NCBI RefSeq assembly: GCF_000499385.1
Contig: NW_013651772.1
Location: 15,028-79,027, forward strand
Direction of reading: 5' to 3'
Origin: Eimeria necatrix
Taxonomy: Eukaryota > Apicomplexa > Conoidasida > Eucoccidiorida > Eimeriidae
Length of the DNA: 64,000 nucleotides
This document shows positions 20,250 to 31,600 of this stretch, one piece after another (the stretch's first letter is position 1; each line of letters opens with the position of its first letter). A program made the translations under genes and the position numbers. The notes beneath the pieces were generated by a model, which had not been told where the DNA came from, did no database searches, and was given only the letters and a program-made list of their open reading frames with translations.

Positions 20250-21268
20250 ATGCGGCGAATGCGCGGCGTGGGCCTGTGGGTGGCCCTCTTGCTGGCAGCA
20301 GCAGCGTGGCTTCCGTGCTGCAGGTGCAGCAAGGCGCTGCAGCAGCAGCAGCAGCAGGGAAAGCCGCCCAGCGCGGCGGAGCCGAGACGGCGGTACTCCC
20401 CCCCCCCCTCTCGGAGCCGCGCCGCAGAGCCGCGCTGCAACTCTTCGAAAAGGGGCANNNNNNNNNNNNNNNNNNNNNNNNNNNNNNNNNNNNNNNNNNN
20501 NNNNNNNNNNNNNNNNNNNNNNNNNNNNNNNNNNNNNNNNNNNNNNNNNNNNNNNNNCGGGGGTCCCCCCCCCCCCCCCTCTCGGAGCCGCGCCGCAGAG
20601 CCGCGCTGCAACTCTTCGAAAAGGTGCATCCCATGTTGACTATTCACTACCACGGCTTCTCTCTGCGCGGAAGTCTGGTCTGCTACGACATGTTGAACGA
20701 GCTGCGGACAGTGGAGGAGGCGCGGGCGGTGATGGACGTCGAGTTCCACTTGCTGGATCTGATGCTGGAGAAGTACAAAGTCAAGAAACACATGCGCATT
20801 GTGGACGCAAACATCGTCAAGAACATGCTGGGCATTCAGAACCTCTTTTCCTTCCGCTTTCCCGAAGTCATTTCCAAAGTCACCCGCTTCATCAAGGACT
20901 ACGACCCCATCCTGCGGGTCTTCCTGCAGCGCTACTTGCCTCACATTGAACTCCTCGTGATAGTTAATGTGCCTTCTTTTCTTGCGCCCCTTCTTCCCTC
21001 CATAGCTTCCCGCATTATGGGCATTCCTTCCAGCAAGATCGCGGCCATTGCCAAGGGCAGTCAGCTCACGCGCTTCATGGAGCCCAAGTACGTCCCGCGC
21101 GAGTTCGGAAACCCCGCGGGACTCAGCGTCAAACACAACGATGAAAACTTAACTGCTTCTTGCCTCATGTTGCAGGAAATAAAGACGCACTTGGGCGAGG
21201 CTGCGCTCACGGAGGACGGCAGGGCGCTGCTGGCGCAGCACGGGCCGCGGCTGCTCGGTCTCGCGGAC

Positions 21269-21303
<35 letters not shown>

Positions 21304-21457
21304 GACGCCGACAGCAGCAGCAGCAGCAGCAGCAGCTAACTCGCAGAAGCAAGAGGAGGCCCCCACGCATTTTTCAGTTCAGGTGGAAGAGTCTTCTTCT
21401 GCTGCGCAGCAGCAAACGAGCTACGAGGAAAGCGGCAACTTCGACGACATCGACTGA
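20250..21457 (+). CDS. CRAL-TRIO (Sec14-like) lipid-binding protein, interrupted by an assembly gap
   Basis: From 20620 the frame encodes a CRAL-TRIO lipid-binding domain: IHYHGFSLRGSLVCYDML, then MRIVDANIVKNMLG, a helix ending in FLQRYLPHIELLVIVNVPSF (compare Sec14 YLINAPWGF), then LPSIASRIMGIPSSKI and the closing YVPREFGN (Sec14 LPKEFGG). The C-terminus is Ala-rich and acidic. Sec14 proteins exchange phosphatidylinositol and phosphatidylcholine. Upstream, an ATG at 20250 opens MRRMRGVGLWVALLLAAAAW, which looks like a signal peptide or anchor. The two parts are in different frames as assembled because of a 100-N gap at 20458-20557. Its flanks are copies of one another; using the second copy (15 C rather than 11) joins them in frame, giving 346 residues. 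The start remains tentative, and an upstream exon or another start is possible. Confidence 0.75.
20398..20625. other. 100-N gap flanked by a duplicated sequence (likely assembly artefact)
   Basis: N runs from 20458 to 20557, exactly 100, the conventional length for a gap of unknown size. The sequence before it (20398-20453) recurs after it (20565-20624): a poly-C run, TCTCGGAGCCGCGCCGCAGA and the rest to CTTCGAAAAGG. The copies differ in poly-C length (11 versus 15) and at the last base or two near the N run. Confidence 0.9.
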
Positions 21458-22829
21458 CGCATAGGTCTGGCCACGAATGGGATTTTAGTCCGCAGCGCTG
21501 TGTTGTGCATTGTTTGAAATCTTGCGGAGGTGCTGTTTCATTAATTCGAGTCTTCGAGACGCTGTTTCCAGCCAGCTGGGGCTCGGCGCCGCAGAACGCG
21601 GCCACCCGCGCAGCAGCTGAGCCCGCAGCTGGCGGCGGCTGCAGCGAACACAGGACTTCGGCACAGCCACACTGACACCTGTCTTAGATCTGAATTTTGG
21701 GGGGGAATATCGACTGCTGCTTTCTCGTTGCTGGGGGCTGTCAACAGGTGCCTTTTTATTGCTCGCGGGTCGCATGCAGATTCGCCTGCACGAGATGTAC
21801 GACTGCGCTCAAGTGTGCGTGCGACTGCACTCCGGTGCTCCTTCGCGGCCGCACAACTCGAGTGCATGCACTATAAAGATACGCAAAATGTGTATATGGA
21901 GCTCCACTCCCTCGTGGAGCGGAGCCAGCACAGCGGTGTGCCCCGTTACAGTTGTTTTCGGGCACAGCATTGGGCAGTAGACAGCACAAACCAAGGGAAA
22001 CTTTTCGCAGAAAACGACGAAAACACAGTTTGTTGCGCTGAACAGATCTTGAAACATTTAAACATGGCTTCAATCTCCAACGCTTGGGGTCCGAGTTAGG
22101 ATGCAAGTCCACTGCCGTGCCACTGTAGCTCTTTGCAAAAGCCGAGACGCAGTGTTCCTTAGTTCATGCAGTGTAGTTTCAATGAGTTCCGGAAAGACAG
22201 ACAGAATAGAGAAAATGAGAAGCCAACAGTGATAAGGTTTCCGTGGACGTCCTTCCCTTGGGAGAGTTGGAGGCGTTTAAGAGTATACACTATAAGCATA
22301 CCTTCGGGTGTTTCAGCATATTCAATGGCTAGGCGAGAAGATGTTTAAGGAAACGTGCAAGATATTGCGCTGCGCGATTAGTACACTTGGGAACTTGAAC
22401 AAAATATGTCAACAAGTGCATGCAAGAAGAGCCCTACGTGGTAGCGCGAGGTGATAGCTGAAGTGCAGGACTGAGTTTGCTTGGGTCTGCAGCAATTGCC
22501 TAAGGTAGGAATACGTCAGCAGCTATTAAAGGGGATGGGTCTTGAGCATCAATTAGCAAAAGCTGTGCATTAAAAGTTCCGCATTGATGCCGCCTGAGGC
22601 GGCTCGTACAGCCCTTCATGATGCGTGAGAAGACGCCAAACTTTGCAGAAGTGAACTGTCGTTGAGTTCGAAACTTTGTGCGGCTAAAGCAAGGTCTACT
22701 TCGAAGGTTCGTGGGTCAAGAAGTGTGCACCTGAAGCTGCAGCTGGGAGCTTTCTGGGGGTCTTGCCGGCTCGAGCGCCCGCAGCAACTCCCGCAAGTCA
22801 AGAGCTCCCAAGGCACTTGTAACTTGAAA
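21458..22829. other. Convergent intergenic region
   Basis: Lies between the CRAL-TRIO gene (+) and the Pro/Gln-rich gene (-), and would hold both 3' untranslated regions. Open frames here are short with no recognisable domains. I see no repeats or RNA genes. Confidence 0.5.
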
Positions 22830-23930
22830 TTAAAGTGGAACTGCTTTTCCGGACTCCAGGCGCCGCTTGGAAGTGATGATCGGCTTGATGGCCTGCGGCT
22901 TGTCAGCCTGCTGGCCCGCGAGTTCCTCGGCGCGCTGCTGCTCGCGAGCCACCGCCTCCTCCTGCGCCGCTGCGTCGCCTCCGTCGATCTCGCCTGCGTA
23001 TTCCTCTGCAGGGTAATAGTTGTAGTAGTACTTGAAGTCTGTGGCGTAGCTGAAGCCGGGGTGGAAGGGGGCCCCGGGAACGGGGGCCGTCATGTGGCTG
23101 AACTGCGGCACCTGCGGCATGTAGGACTTGTGCTGAAACCACGCTGGAGGGGAGTCAAACTGTAAAGCTTCTGGGATGCAGTTCTGTTCAGAAGCGCTGC
23201 GGCTGTGCGGGAGAGAGGGGGCCCGCGAATACGCCGCGGGGGCCACTTGTTCCGGATAACTCGCCGGATTCTCAAAGTGGCACGGAGGAACGCAGCCAGC
23301 GGCCATTCCGTGGCCTTCCCAGCTCTCGGGGAAGCCTCCTACGGGGGGGGCTGGGCTTGCGAACTGCGGCTGATAGGCGAATTGAGGCCCTGCACTTGGC
23401 TGCATCTGCATCTGGCCGAAGTAGGCATTCTGTTGATACACAGGAGGAACTGAACCAACCATTGGGTACATCGGCATGTGACCTCTGGCCTCCTGCATCT
23501 TCATGCTGAGATACTTCTCAAGGTTGGTCCTCGTGTCTATCTGCGGCACTTGCGGCTTCGGGTGCGCCTCTGGTGGCATTAGCCCGCTACCTTGGGGCCC
23601 ATAGGGCTGGTTAGCTGCATTTTGAGCTTCAGACTCTTGGATTTCTGGAGGATTAGCTCTCTGCTCGCGAGAACTTGCGCTGGTGGCTGTGCCGACTAGG
23701 TTCTGAAGCAGCTTTACCGGGCCGGGCGCGTCATCTGTTGAAGGCTTTCCAAAAATGTCCAGCGGTGTGAGACCAAATATGTCTTTGATGGAAGGCTTTT
23801 TCCTTTCTTCACCTTTTGAACTCAGCTTTGCTCCTCCGTGGTGAGCTCGCCGACGGGGATGGCCATTGAAGGCACTGTCCACTGGTATTCGCCCAATGGG
23901 CACAACGGAGCAGTCCGCCGGGGTTTTCAT
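22830..23930 (-). CDS. Hypothetical disordered Pro/Gln/Tyr-rich protein
   Basis: A single uninterrupted frame of 366 residues from the ATG at 23930 (the open frame extends to 23972 without an ATG; a possible acceptor TTTGCCTTGCAG lies between, so there may be an upstream exon). I do not recognise it. The N-terminus is basic (VVPIGRIPVDSAFNGHPRRR), followed by KPSIKDIFGLTPLDIFGKP. The middle is Pro/Gln/Met/Tyr-rich (MPMYPMVGSVPPVYQQNAYF, YQPQFASPAPPVGGFPESW). A YYYNYYP patch precedes an acidic, Gln/Ala-rich helix-like segment, and the end is IKPIITSKRRLESGKAVPL. There is no membrane segment or signal peptide. Composition suggests a cytoskeletal, pellicle or RNA-associated disordered protein, but this is a guess. 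Confidence 0.7.
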   Translation of the reverse strand: MKTPADCSVVPIGRIPVDSAFNGHPRRRAHHGGAKLSSKGEERKKPSIKDIFGLTPLDIFGKPSTDDAPGPVKLLQNLVGTATSASSREQRANPPEIQESEAQNAANQPYGPQGSGLMPPEAHPKPQVPQIDTRTNLEKYLSMKMQEARGHMPMYPMVGSVPPVYQQNAYFGQMQMQPSAGPQFAYQPQFASPAPPVGGFPESWEGHGMAAGCVPPCHFENPASYPEQVAPAAYSRAPSLPHSRSASEQNCIPEALQFDSPPAWFQHKSYMPQVPQFSHMTAPVPGAPFHPGFSYATDFKYYYNYYPAEEYAGEIDGGDAAAQEEAVAREQQRAEELAGQQADKPQAIKPIITSKRRLESGKAVPL

Positions 23931-26900
23931 TTTGAAACGCTTCTGCAAGGCAAATTTAAAGGGAGGCAACAAATATGCGTTCTTTTGGAAGGAAAGAAGA
24001 CGCCGGTCAGCAGGGCTTCGCCAGTTGGAGCAGTTGCGTGGCAGCTACCTCGGGCGAATCGACGGTTGGCAGCGTGCAGAGAAAAGTTCTCAGGAAAGCA
24101 AATGTGTTCCTTTACGTATTCACGCCAATAAGTTCTTCGAAAAGGAGTCAAATGCACTACAAAATCTGCAACAGCGCGGTCATCGATGCAGTTCTTTCAA
24201 TTGGATAGTGGGCAGCGGTCTCACGCTCGCTTCCTCACTTGACGGTTCGGGCTTGAGGAAAGCTGCAAAGAATATGTGTTTGTTCGCAACGCCACTTATT
24301 GCTTAAATGTGAGTCAATTTCCATTTTGAAACGTACACAATTTGTGCGGCAGACTCTCACGACAACGAGTAACGAAGGAGAACAGGAGAGCTGCCCACCA
24401 GGCGCTGCCTACAGCCCTTTGATGCTCTTGTTCCTTTGCACCCTTATACTCCCCCAGTCTCAGAGTTACACCAATACACATCAAAATATTACATGGAGTC
24501 TTCCGTCGAAACAAGAAATAGTTAGAAAAGGCACTGAGCTTGTGGCTGTCCAGCAGTCGTTGACTCGGGCTTGTCTGAGACGCTCTTGGCCTGCGATTGA
24601 AAACCTCACATAGCACAGTATAGCCCTTCCAGAGTAGAACTCGTTTATAAGTTAAATGCTAGCTTTCATATACAACGCGATAAGCTTGTGCGGTAGCCAC
24701 GATGAGGACCTGCAGCGGATCGCTAGCTCGAGTCCACAGTGCCTGCTACGTAGAAACCACTAAGCTTTAGCTTCTTCAGTCTTTTAAAGGCCCAATATTC
24801 ATGCACTGATGAGGTAATTCAGGCGAGGTACTTCCCATATGGCGGGCAGTGTCCTGCAACAAGTACGTGAGGCTCTCCGCAAACCTGAGAAGCGATGTTC
24901 TCTTGCGTACTTCTTAGTACCAATCACGTGTCTACGGCATTAACTATTTTATAAAGCAAGTGTACTCGATTAAAAAGTAGTTCTCCTTTTAAGTTGTCTG
25001 AAGCCGTAGTGGGTATTGCCGTTTTCAATGCGAAGTTGTGAAATATGGAGCGGGCCATTTATTTAAAAGGATTGCATCGTCCAGTCTGGTTTTCTTTCGT
25101 ACCAAATCACTTTCATGTCTTTTTACTTTGCAATTTTGGATTGTCTTATCGTCTACTACTGGACTACGCCGAAGGTGGCCTCTTTCACAGACGCCTGGGC
25201 AATGGAAACCTCATTCTGGTTGTTAGCCCGCTCCCCGTCAGCCCAAATCAAAGGAAACTTGGACTTGTTGCTCCTCAAGAATTAAGCAGTTGCATAAAAT
25301 TGTAGCTTTGAGACGTGCAATTATCCCGTCTATTTAATTCTAGCCAGGCCGTCGTGGATTTCAGGAATCAGCAAGCTGCATCGTGGCGAAAACTCCCCAG
25401 TTGTGCACTACAGCTTACAAGCTGGAATGTTCCCGTGGATCTGTGGGAAAATATTGGTACAAAGCTCAGCTGGCCCTGTCAGTGACAGCGTCCTGATAGC
25501 TTGGCTTCCAATTAAAAAAGCAAGAGTCCAGCCGTCTCAGCTTTGGCTTGGAGGCGCGGGAAGTTGTGTTTGCGGGACAGAAGTTTGGCAAGTGCATGCA
25601 GAGCACACTGCTTCCGTGTTCACTACCTCCTACCGCGCTATCTTCTATGAATCATTGTGTAGTGTGTGATGCCTTTCACGTGACGCGAACGAGTTCCGAT
25701 CTACTGGCGGGTTTTTCTGCGAACAGGGGTGTTACATTTTGGTGGCTTTTCTATATATTTTGGCAGAACAAGTGGGGGTATTTCACGATGACACCCCCGC
25801 TGCGGCCGCTGAAATCTAAAACTGAATATGTTGGCTCTTGCGCCTCGCAGCTGCCTGTGCTCATTTGCAGAGTGCTCAAGGAGGAGCCTTGTGAGCAGCA
25901 AATGTAGCAGAAGAGTGCCCGCAGGCTAGACGAAGAAGCTGCCTGGCTATTGCTTTGGCTAGTATTCCCGCCAGTTTGTAGCCTTTCTATGAGTAATTTA
26001 ACACTATATTATCAAATAAGCATTCTTAGAGCGCGATGTGCTTCTCAGGATGGAAAATTCAGTGACGGCGAGTTGTGTCGGTGCACAGGTGTACTAAGGG
26101 TTTAGCGACTACGGTGTGTACCAACTAGAACCCACGAGATGCATGGGATTTGCTGCGGCCTTTGTTGCTGCTGGAAATCATAGTTTACACAGCGGATTAA
26201 CTTGACACACTGTGCAATTATAAAGCGTTTGCAGGAAAATCTTAAAAGTGACTGCCAAAGGCTAGGTTTCCAGCTCTACGCTGCCCAGCGGTGAGGATTA
26301 TACGCCCCGCCACACGCAGGATATACTGGAATGCTTAAGACTGAAATAAAACTGATTAAATATCTTCGAAAACTGAAGGAATTATAGGATCTCGCGCTCT
26401 CTAGGATGCGTCTTGCAGATGAAGGCATGCGGTCTAAGGTAGCCTACCGGCGACTTCTGCTGTTGACTGCGTGACCCAGACCCCCCCGCTCTGTCGAGAT
26501 GACCCTGAAGGACTCTTAAATGCATTTATTTCATTGGAAAAGGGTTATGAAGGCAAACAAGGCTGAGAATGGTTCAGCCGTTTCCACCTAAGTGCTGATT
26601 TCTCCGCGAAGCTACTCATTTGAGCATCGCCGCATGGCAGGCTAACAGGTAGACCACGCGTTCCTCGTGGAAAGCCGTCGGTCTTGTTCAGTATCTGGTA
26701 TTTATATAAGGTGGGCACAACCCTGGGTGCATCCATGGTGCCCACGGTTGCGCCATACGCAACAGCCACCGTCTGAGCTTGTGTTCCCTCTCCAAGTGCC
26801 CTCGCTCTCCAGGAAGCACCGACGTGGCTTTGTTCCATGGACTTTTCGTGGCAGCATTATGATCCAGAAGGACTTTGCTTGCCACGCCAGCGTTTTGGAA

Positions 26901-26998
26901 GCTGGAAATCCAACACCATTTGCCGGCAAGCGCGTCGGGTGTATATGTAGCGCTTGCACAGTCTTTCTGAACTGCATAAGGGGTCGAACAGTTTCATA

Positions 26999-27523
26999 AT
27001 GAGAAACCCTTATGAGCCGAACAGTGCCCCTGCACCAGAGCGGTGCAAGCCACTTTCCACAGAGTTCGCAGCTCTTACAGTGAACGAGTGCCCTGACTGC
27101 GGGCCTCCCCCAGTCATCGTTGAGGGGAAGGCGCCCTGCCAGAGCCGCCATAAGCAGCTGGAATACAGGAGCCGCGTGTATCTGATGGACCAGAGCCCGC
27201 CTGCAGATGGTTCGAATTTCCTGGAAGCTCCATCGCCTGCCCCTGGGAGGTCTTCGTCGCACTCTTCTTCCCGAACTCGATCTCTCTCTGTCTCGCCTCC
27301 TGTAGATCGCCACCCCCACAGAGCGGGCCGCAGACTGAGGGCTTTAGGTGGTGCAGGCCACGGGGCGCGGGCGCGTTCTTTGTCGCCGGAGCCTGTGGGC
27401 CGCGTGCACTACAGGACAAGTACAACTCAGGAAGGTCACCATGCAACCCGCAGCCACACAGCCCGTGGCCAGGACTTGGGAACACATTCGAAGCCAAGAC
27501 GGACTGGGAGGACACGGGAGTAG
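26999..27523 (+). CDS. Weak candidate: Ser/Arg/Pro-rich open frame
   Basis: A 174-codon frame from ATG at 26999. It contains FAALTVNECPDCGPPPVIVE, then YRSRVYLMDQSPPADGSNF, then a Ser/Arg-rich tail (RSSSHSSSRTRSLSVSPPVD). The composition is more protein-like than neighbouring frames and resembles SR-rich tails, but no domain is recognisable. A competing long frame lies on the minus strand at 26702-27319. It could be part of a spliced gene or chance. Confidence 0.25.
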   Translation: MRNPYEPNSAPAPERCKPLSTEFAALTVNECPDCGPPPVIVEGKAPCQSRHKQLEYRSRVYLMDQSPPADGSNFLEAPSPAPGRSSSHSSSRTRSLSVSPPVDRHPHRAGRRLRALGGAGHGARARSLSPEPVGRVHYRTSTTQEGHHATRSHTARGQDLGTHSKPRRTGRTRE

Positions 27524-27808
27524 CAGCAGGCCACCGTGCTCTTCCAGTTGGGCCTATTGTGTTTCAGTCTTGGTGCGAATCGCGCGTGCTGCTTTCGCTG
27601 TGCGTGAGTTCGCCGAACAAATGACTTTTTATGTTACTGTGTTGGGCCTGTTCCATGGGTCTTTGACCGAAGGCTTCAGGCCATCAATCATCCTTGGCGC
27701 TTACCTGCCGGAAATGGCAGTGCGAAACAAACTTCGAGTTTATGGACGTAATGTGTGCGTCCTCGTTACAAATTGACGAAGATTTGCGGCGATGAGTACA
27801 TTGACAAA

Positions 27809-27866
27809 GACAAGTAGCGCGAAACAATTTGAACAAGGACAAGTAGCGCGAAACAATTTGAACAAG
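27809..27866. repeat. 29-bp tandem duplication
   Basis: Two perfect adjacent copies of a unit beginning GACAAGTAGCGCGAAACAAT and ending TTGAACAAG. Confidence 0.9.
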
Positions 27867-28601
27867 TTGTAATCATGAGATACCATCCGCTGGTAGTCGC
27901 TAGCTGAACGGCTCCACGAATTCAACGACTGCGTGGTTCTTGCTCTTAGTTTGTTCCTTTAATTAGGCCTAGCTGAGCGACCACTCCGCATAGTTGGGGG
28001 CACCTGTTCGCTGTGTTGATCAGAGAATCACACGCCATGAAGTGCGCCTGCAGTGAATCTATGGGAAGAATTGTGCCAGCAAGCAACGGAAAAGCTAATC
28101 CCGCAGACAACTAGGTGAAATGAAAACAATTTAGAGGCTTCGTTTGGCTTTGTGGGTGAATCTGGGAACCACCCAATGTCTGGAGCCACCAGGAAATCAA
28201 CTGCAGCCCTTCAGGGTTTCTGAAGCATCCCATTAGAAGCGGCTGCTTGTAAACAAACACTGCAGATGCTAGAAGCGCCAGAACTGAAAGAATATAAATA
28301 TGGGTATGCATTTCTAGAGTGACGACCAGATGCGTCGCGCTCAAGAGCCGCCCTCGTGTGGCATGCGGCACAGGCAGAGGATCCCTTCAACCCTAAACAA
28401 AATCTTAAGGACCACGAAAAACATGAGCACCAAAATGAATCTGCAACACTTGAGCGAGGAAACACACAAACCACCGCCAGTGCACGATTACGAGTCCTGT
28501 AAAAATCTGAGGCGTTCTCATTTTGTTGTGCTACTGTTGCCTTTGGCCTCTGTAGTCCGTCGTCTTTGTTCCCTACTTCAGTGTACAAGCTAGGAAATTC
28601 A

Positions 28602-31600
28602 CTAATTTTCGCCAGCATCGGCGTCGTCCTCCTCCTCGAGTTCGCTTTCCCACGCTGCAGATGTTTCACTGCCGGTGTCTTCAACTTCGTTTCCGTCTGC
28701 AGCAGAAGCGCTCTCTGTTGCCCCTCCGAGTTCTCCCTCTCTACCTTCTTCCCTTTGGCCCTCCAGCTGAGCCTGAAAAAAGCAGGGTACACCCGACCAA
28801 GCAGATGCAGCTTGAGGGTCTACGTCATTTGCATATCCCTTAAAACATTGTGGCAGGCAAGTTTCTGCGCTGCTGAACGTCCCGTTACGTGGCGTGTCTG
28901 AAACACAGCAACGAGCTGACTCCAGCTTCGGTGGGACAAAAAGAACAAAGCCTCGCGTCTCACCTTAAAACGCTCTATTTGCGCGATAAGGGTATCGCTC
29001 TTATTGTCACTAAGGAATCTGACGCAATATGTAGCGAGCGCCGGCAATTCGTTCAGGGCTGCCGTCACTTCATCCACCGCATCCGGGTTTTCGTCTCTAA
29101 AATCCTGCAGAAACTCAGAGTTCACAAACAACTATCCTTCAATGTGTCAGCATCAATTGAATCTAATCGGTCAGTCAATACGTGAGACAGAGAGGACTCT
29201 TGCAAGAAGGCTGGCAGCTTACGTCGCTCATTTCCTGCTGGACTGTTTTCTGTTCCTTTGCTGTTTGCTTGAGGGCTGCTCTATCCTCCACATCCTCCAC
29301 TTCATCCATAGCTAGTTCATAAACGGAACTCTTTCCTCGTATGGGAGCTAGTGACGCTTGGGCTGTCTCTGTCGCAGATTCGTGAAGAACACGATCTATG
29401 TACAAGTCCTCCGTCTGCTCCTGCTTTGCCTGGTAAATCCGCAAGCCGCAATCGAGCAAAGCAAGATAAAAAAGGCGTGCGGCTGAGAAAATACTTTCAT
29501 GGCGTACGGTAGCATACATGAGGAATTCAAACAACAGGCTCAGTTCTTGCTACGCCTTCTTCTTGCCATGGATGCATACGCACTTTATTCAGCCTGTTTC
29601 GGTTTCAGGCCAAGAGTTATGTCACTAAACTCACCGTAAGAAGCTCTTTGAGTGTATTTGCATTGGAAAACCATTCCGTCTCTTGGAGGTCAGAGCCTTT
29701 TTGGTCGCCGACTTCAAGTCTACCCAATTTTTTCGCCGCATTTGTTGTGGTGAACGAGCCCTGGTCTACGACAATTTCGTCAAGAAGTCGTTTCTGTAGC
29801 TGCTTGCGCCAAATGTTTTCCTCTATCGTATGTGCGCAGACCAGGCGGTAAATATGCACATCTCGCGTTTGTCCGATTCGATGGCACCTGCGAGTTGCAC
29901 GGTGCAAAAAACGACTTATGAAGGTAGTAAATCAAACCCAAACAACTGCTGCTCCCATTGTACTGCTACTAGAAATGAAGCCACAGGGAGGCTGCCGAGA
30001 TGCACTTTGCTTTTGACTAAATCCATGGACCTGTAGTTTTACGCAAAATTTGCCGTCGTTCCTGTTCTGTCATTCTACGTGTGGATTTTGGCACTTGATT
30101 TGCTCCTGTAATCTTACCGATCCATAGCCTGTCTATCCATAGCTGGGTTCCAGTCAGTATCATAAAAAATGACCGTGTCTGCACCTGTGAGGTTTATGCC
30201 TACGCCCCCAGCACGAGTTGACGAAATGAACAGGAAGATGCGCGGATTTGTGTTGAACTGGTTGACAAGACGCTGACGGTTCTCAACCTGTCATCGCCCA
30301 GCCACGCAAAACACTGCCTTTGTTTTAAATGGTAAGCGGTTGCACTCACCCGCTGGGAAACACACTGCTCACTGCTCATTACATGGACTAGAACAATGTT
30401 GCTTGTACAACTGAAGAGATGACAGGTGCTGCCTCCTTTCGTACCTTCGTGGAGCCGTCTAGTCGCAGATAGGCAAAGCCTTGATAGTTAATCCAGGACT
30501 CTAAAATGTCCAGCATCCGACTAAATTGAGTGAAGATGATGCAGCGATGACCCCCTCCTCGAAGCTTGTGAAGTAGCTCAGCCTGCAAAGCCAGTCAAGC
30601 ACAAAAGACTGCAAAGAAGAGCGTTCTTATTCTGCGGTTTGCAAAAGCGCTCCGTCAATTTTCGCCATTTGGACATCTCAAGTGGTTGTACATCGTGCTT
30701 CAGTCTTGACTTAATCATTTCACGATTCATAGGCATTCCTACACTTACCAGGGCGATTAGCTTCCCACAGTCATCCTGAATAAGCTGCTTTGGAGGAAAA
30801 ATACACTCCATACGTGCCAATGTCTCTCTTACGCTAGAGTCTATTTCGCTGTGCGGGCAGAGGATAAAGCTTTGGGGTTTAGAAGGGCCAGCAAGGAGTT
30901 CATTGTAATAATCGTTTTCAGGACAAAGCGCTGGCCGGGAGCCCGCGACACAGTAGCAAGCAGGAACATGCATCAAATGCCGGCCCAGAACAACTCCTGT
31001 ATCGTCGTCGGCAGTGCCTTTCTGCAACTGTGCAGTGTACGCCGCGCGGAAGTCCACAGCCGTGGATATGTTCTCTTGCGCTCCATGTGCAGAACCCCAT
31101 CTTAGTCCGTATGTGGGTGGGTGCTCCCGACGCAAAATTGGCTCTCTCAGTCTACAACCCTCTAACAACGTGAAGGCAGCCGCTCCTAGGGTGTGAAGAG
31201 AAGACGCCCGCGCAGTCTGACCTCCAGCACCTCTCAAGCTGTGAGATAAACAAATTTCGCAGAAGTATGCATAGTTGAGCAGGGAACGAGCGACCCCCTA
31301 GGCAACTAGTTCGTGAAAGTACTAATGGAAATGGGTTAAGGAACAACTCTTTTGTGAAGAAGCAACGACAAAAGTAAGTGCCAATTCTCATTGACTAAAT
31401 CACACAGGCTAAGCGCAGAGAGGGGAAGAGACGTACTATACACGAGGTGGCTGCGTGCGGACCCGAGGCCAGCAGACGCAGGTGACAACACTGAGAAGCG
31501 GCATGAGACGTTGGCAAACTTCAGGCGGGGTCGGGAAAAGGGAGGAACTGTAGGAGGTCAGGCGAAAGTAGTCTTCAGTAGATCGTATCTGGATTGAAAT

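Larger units (their letters stand above)
23931..28601. other. Intergenic, mostly featureless
   Basis: Repeat-poor DNA with many stops in all frames. Apart from the weak candidate frame at 26999-27523 and a 29-bp tandem duplication at 27809-27866, I see nothing I can name. I looked for tRNA-like T-loop signatures and found none that fold. Confidence 0.45.

Noticed and set aside
27195..27245. tRNA-like GGTTCGAAT motif
   Set aside because: No acceptor, D or anticodon stems can be formed around it, and it lies in a candidate coding frame.
26702..27319. 205-codon minus-strand frame
   Set aside because: Overlaps the plus-strand candidate, has no recognisable domain and no strong start; neither can be preferred with confidence, and the plus frame has more protein-like composition.
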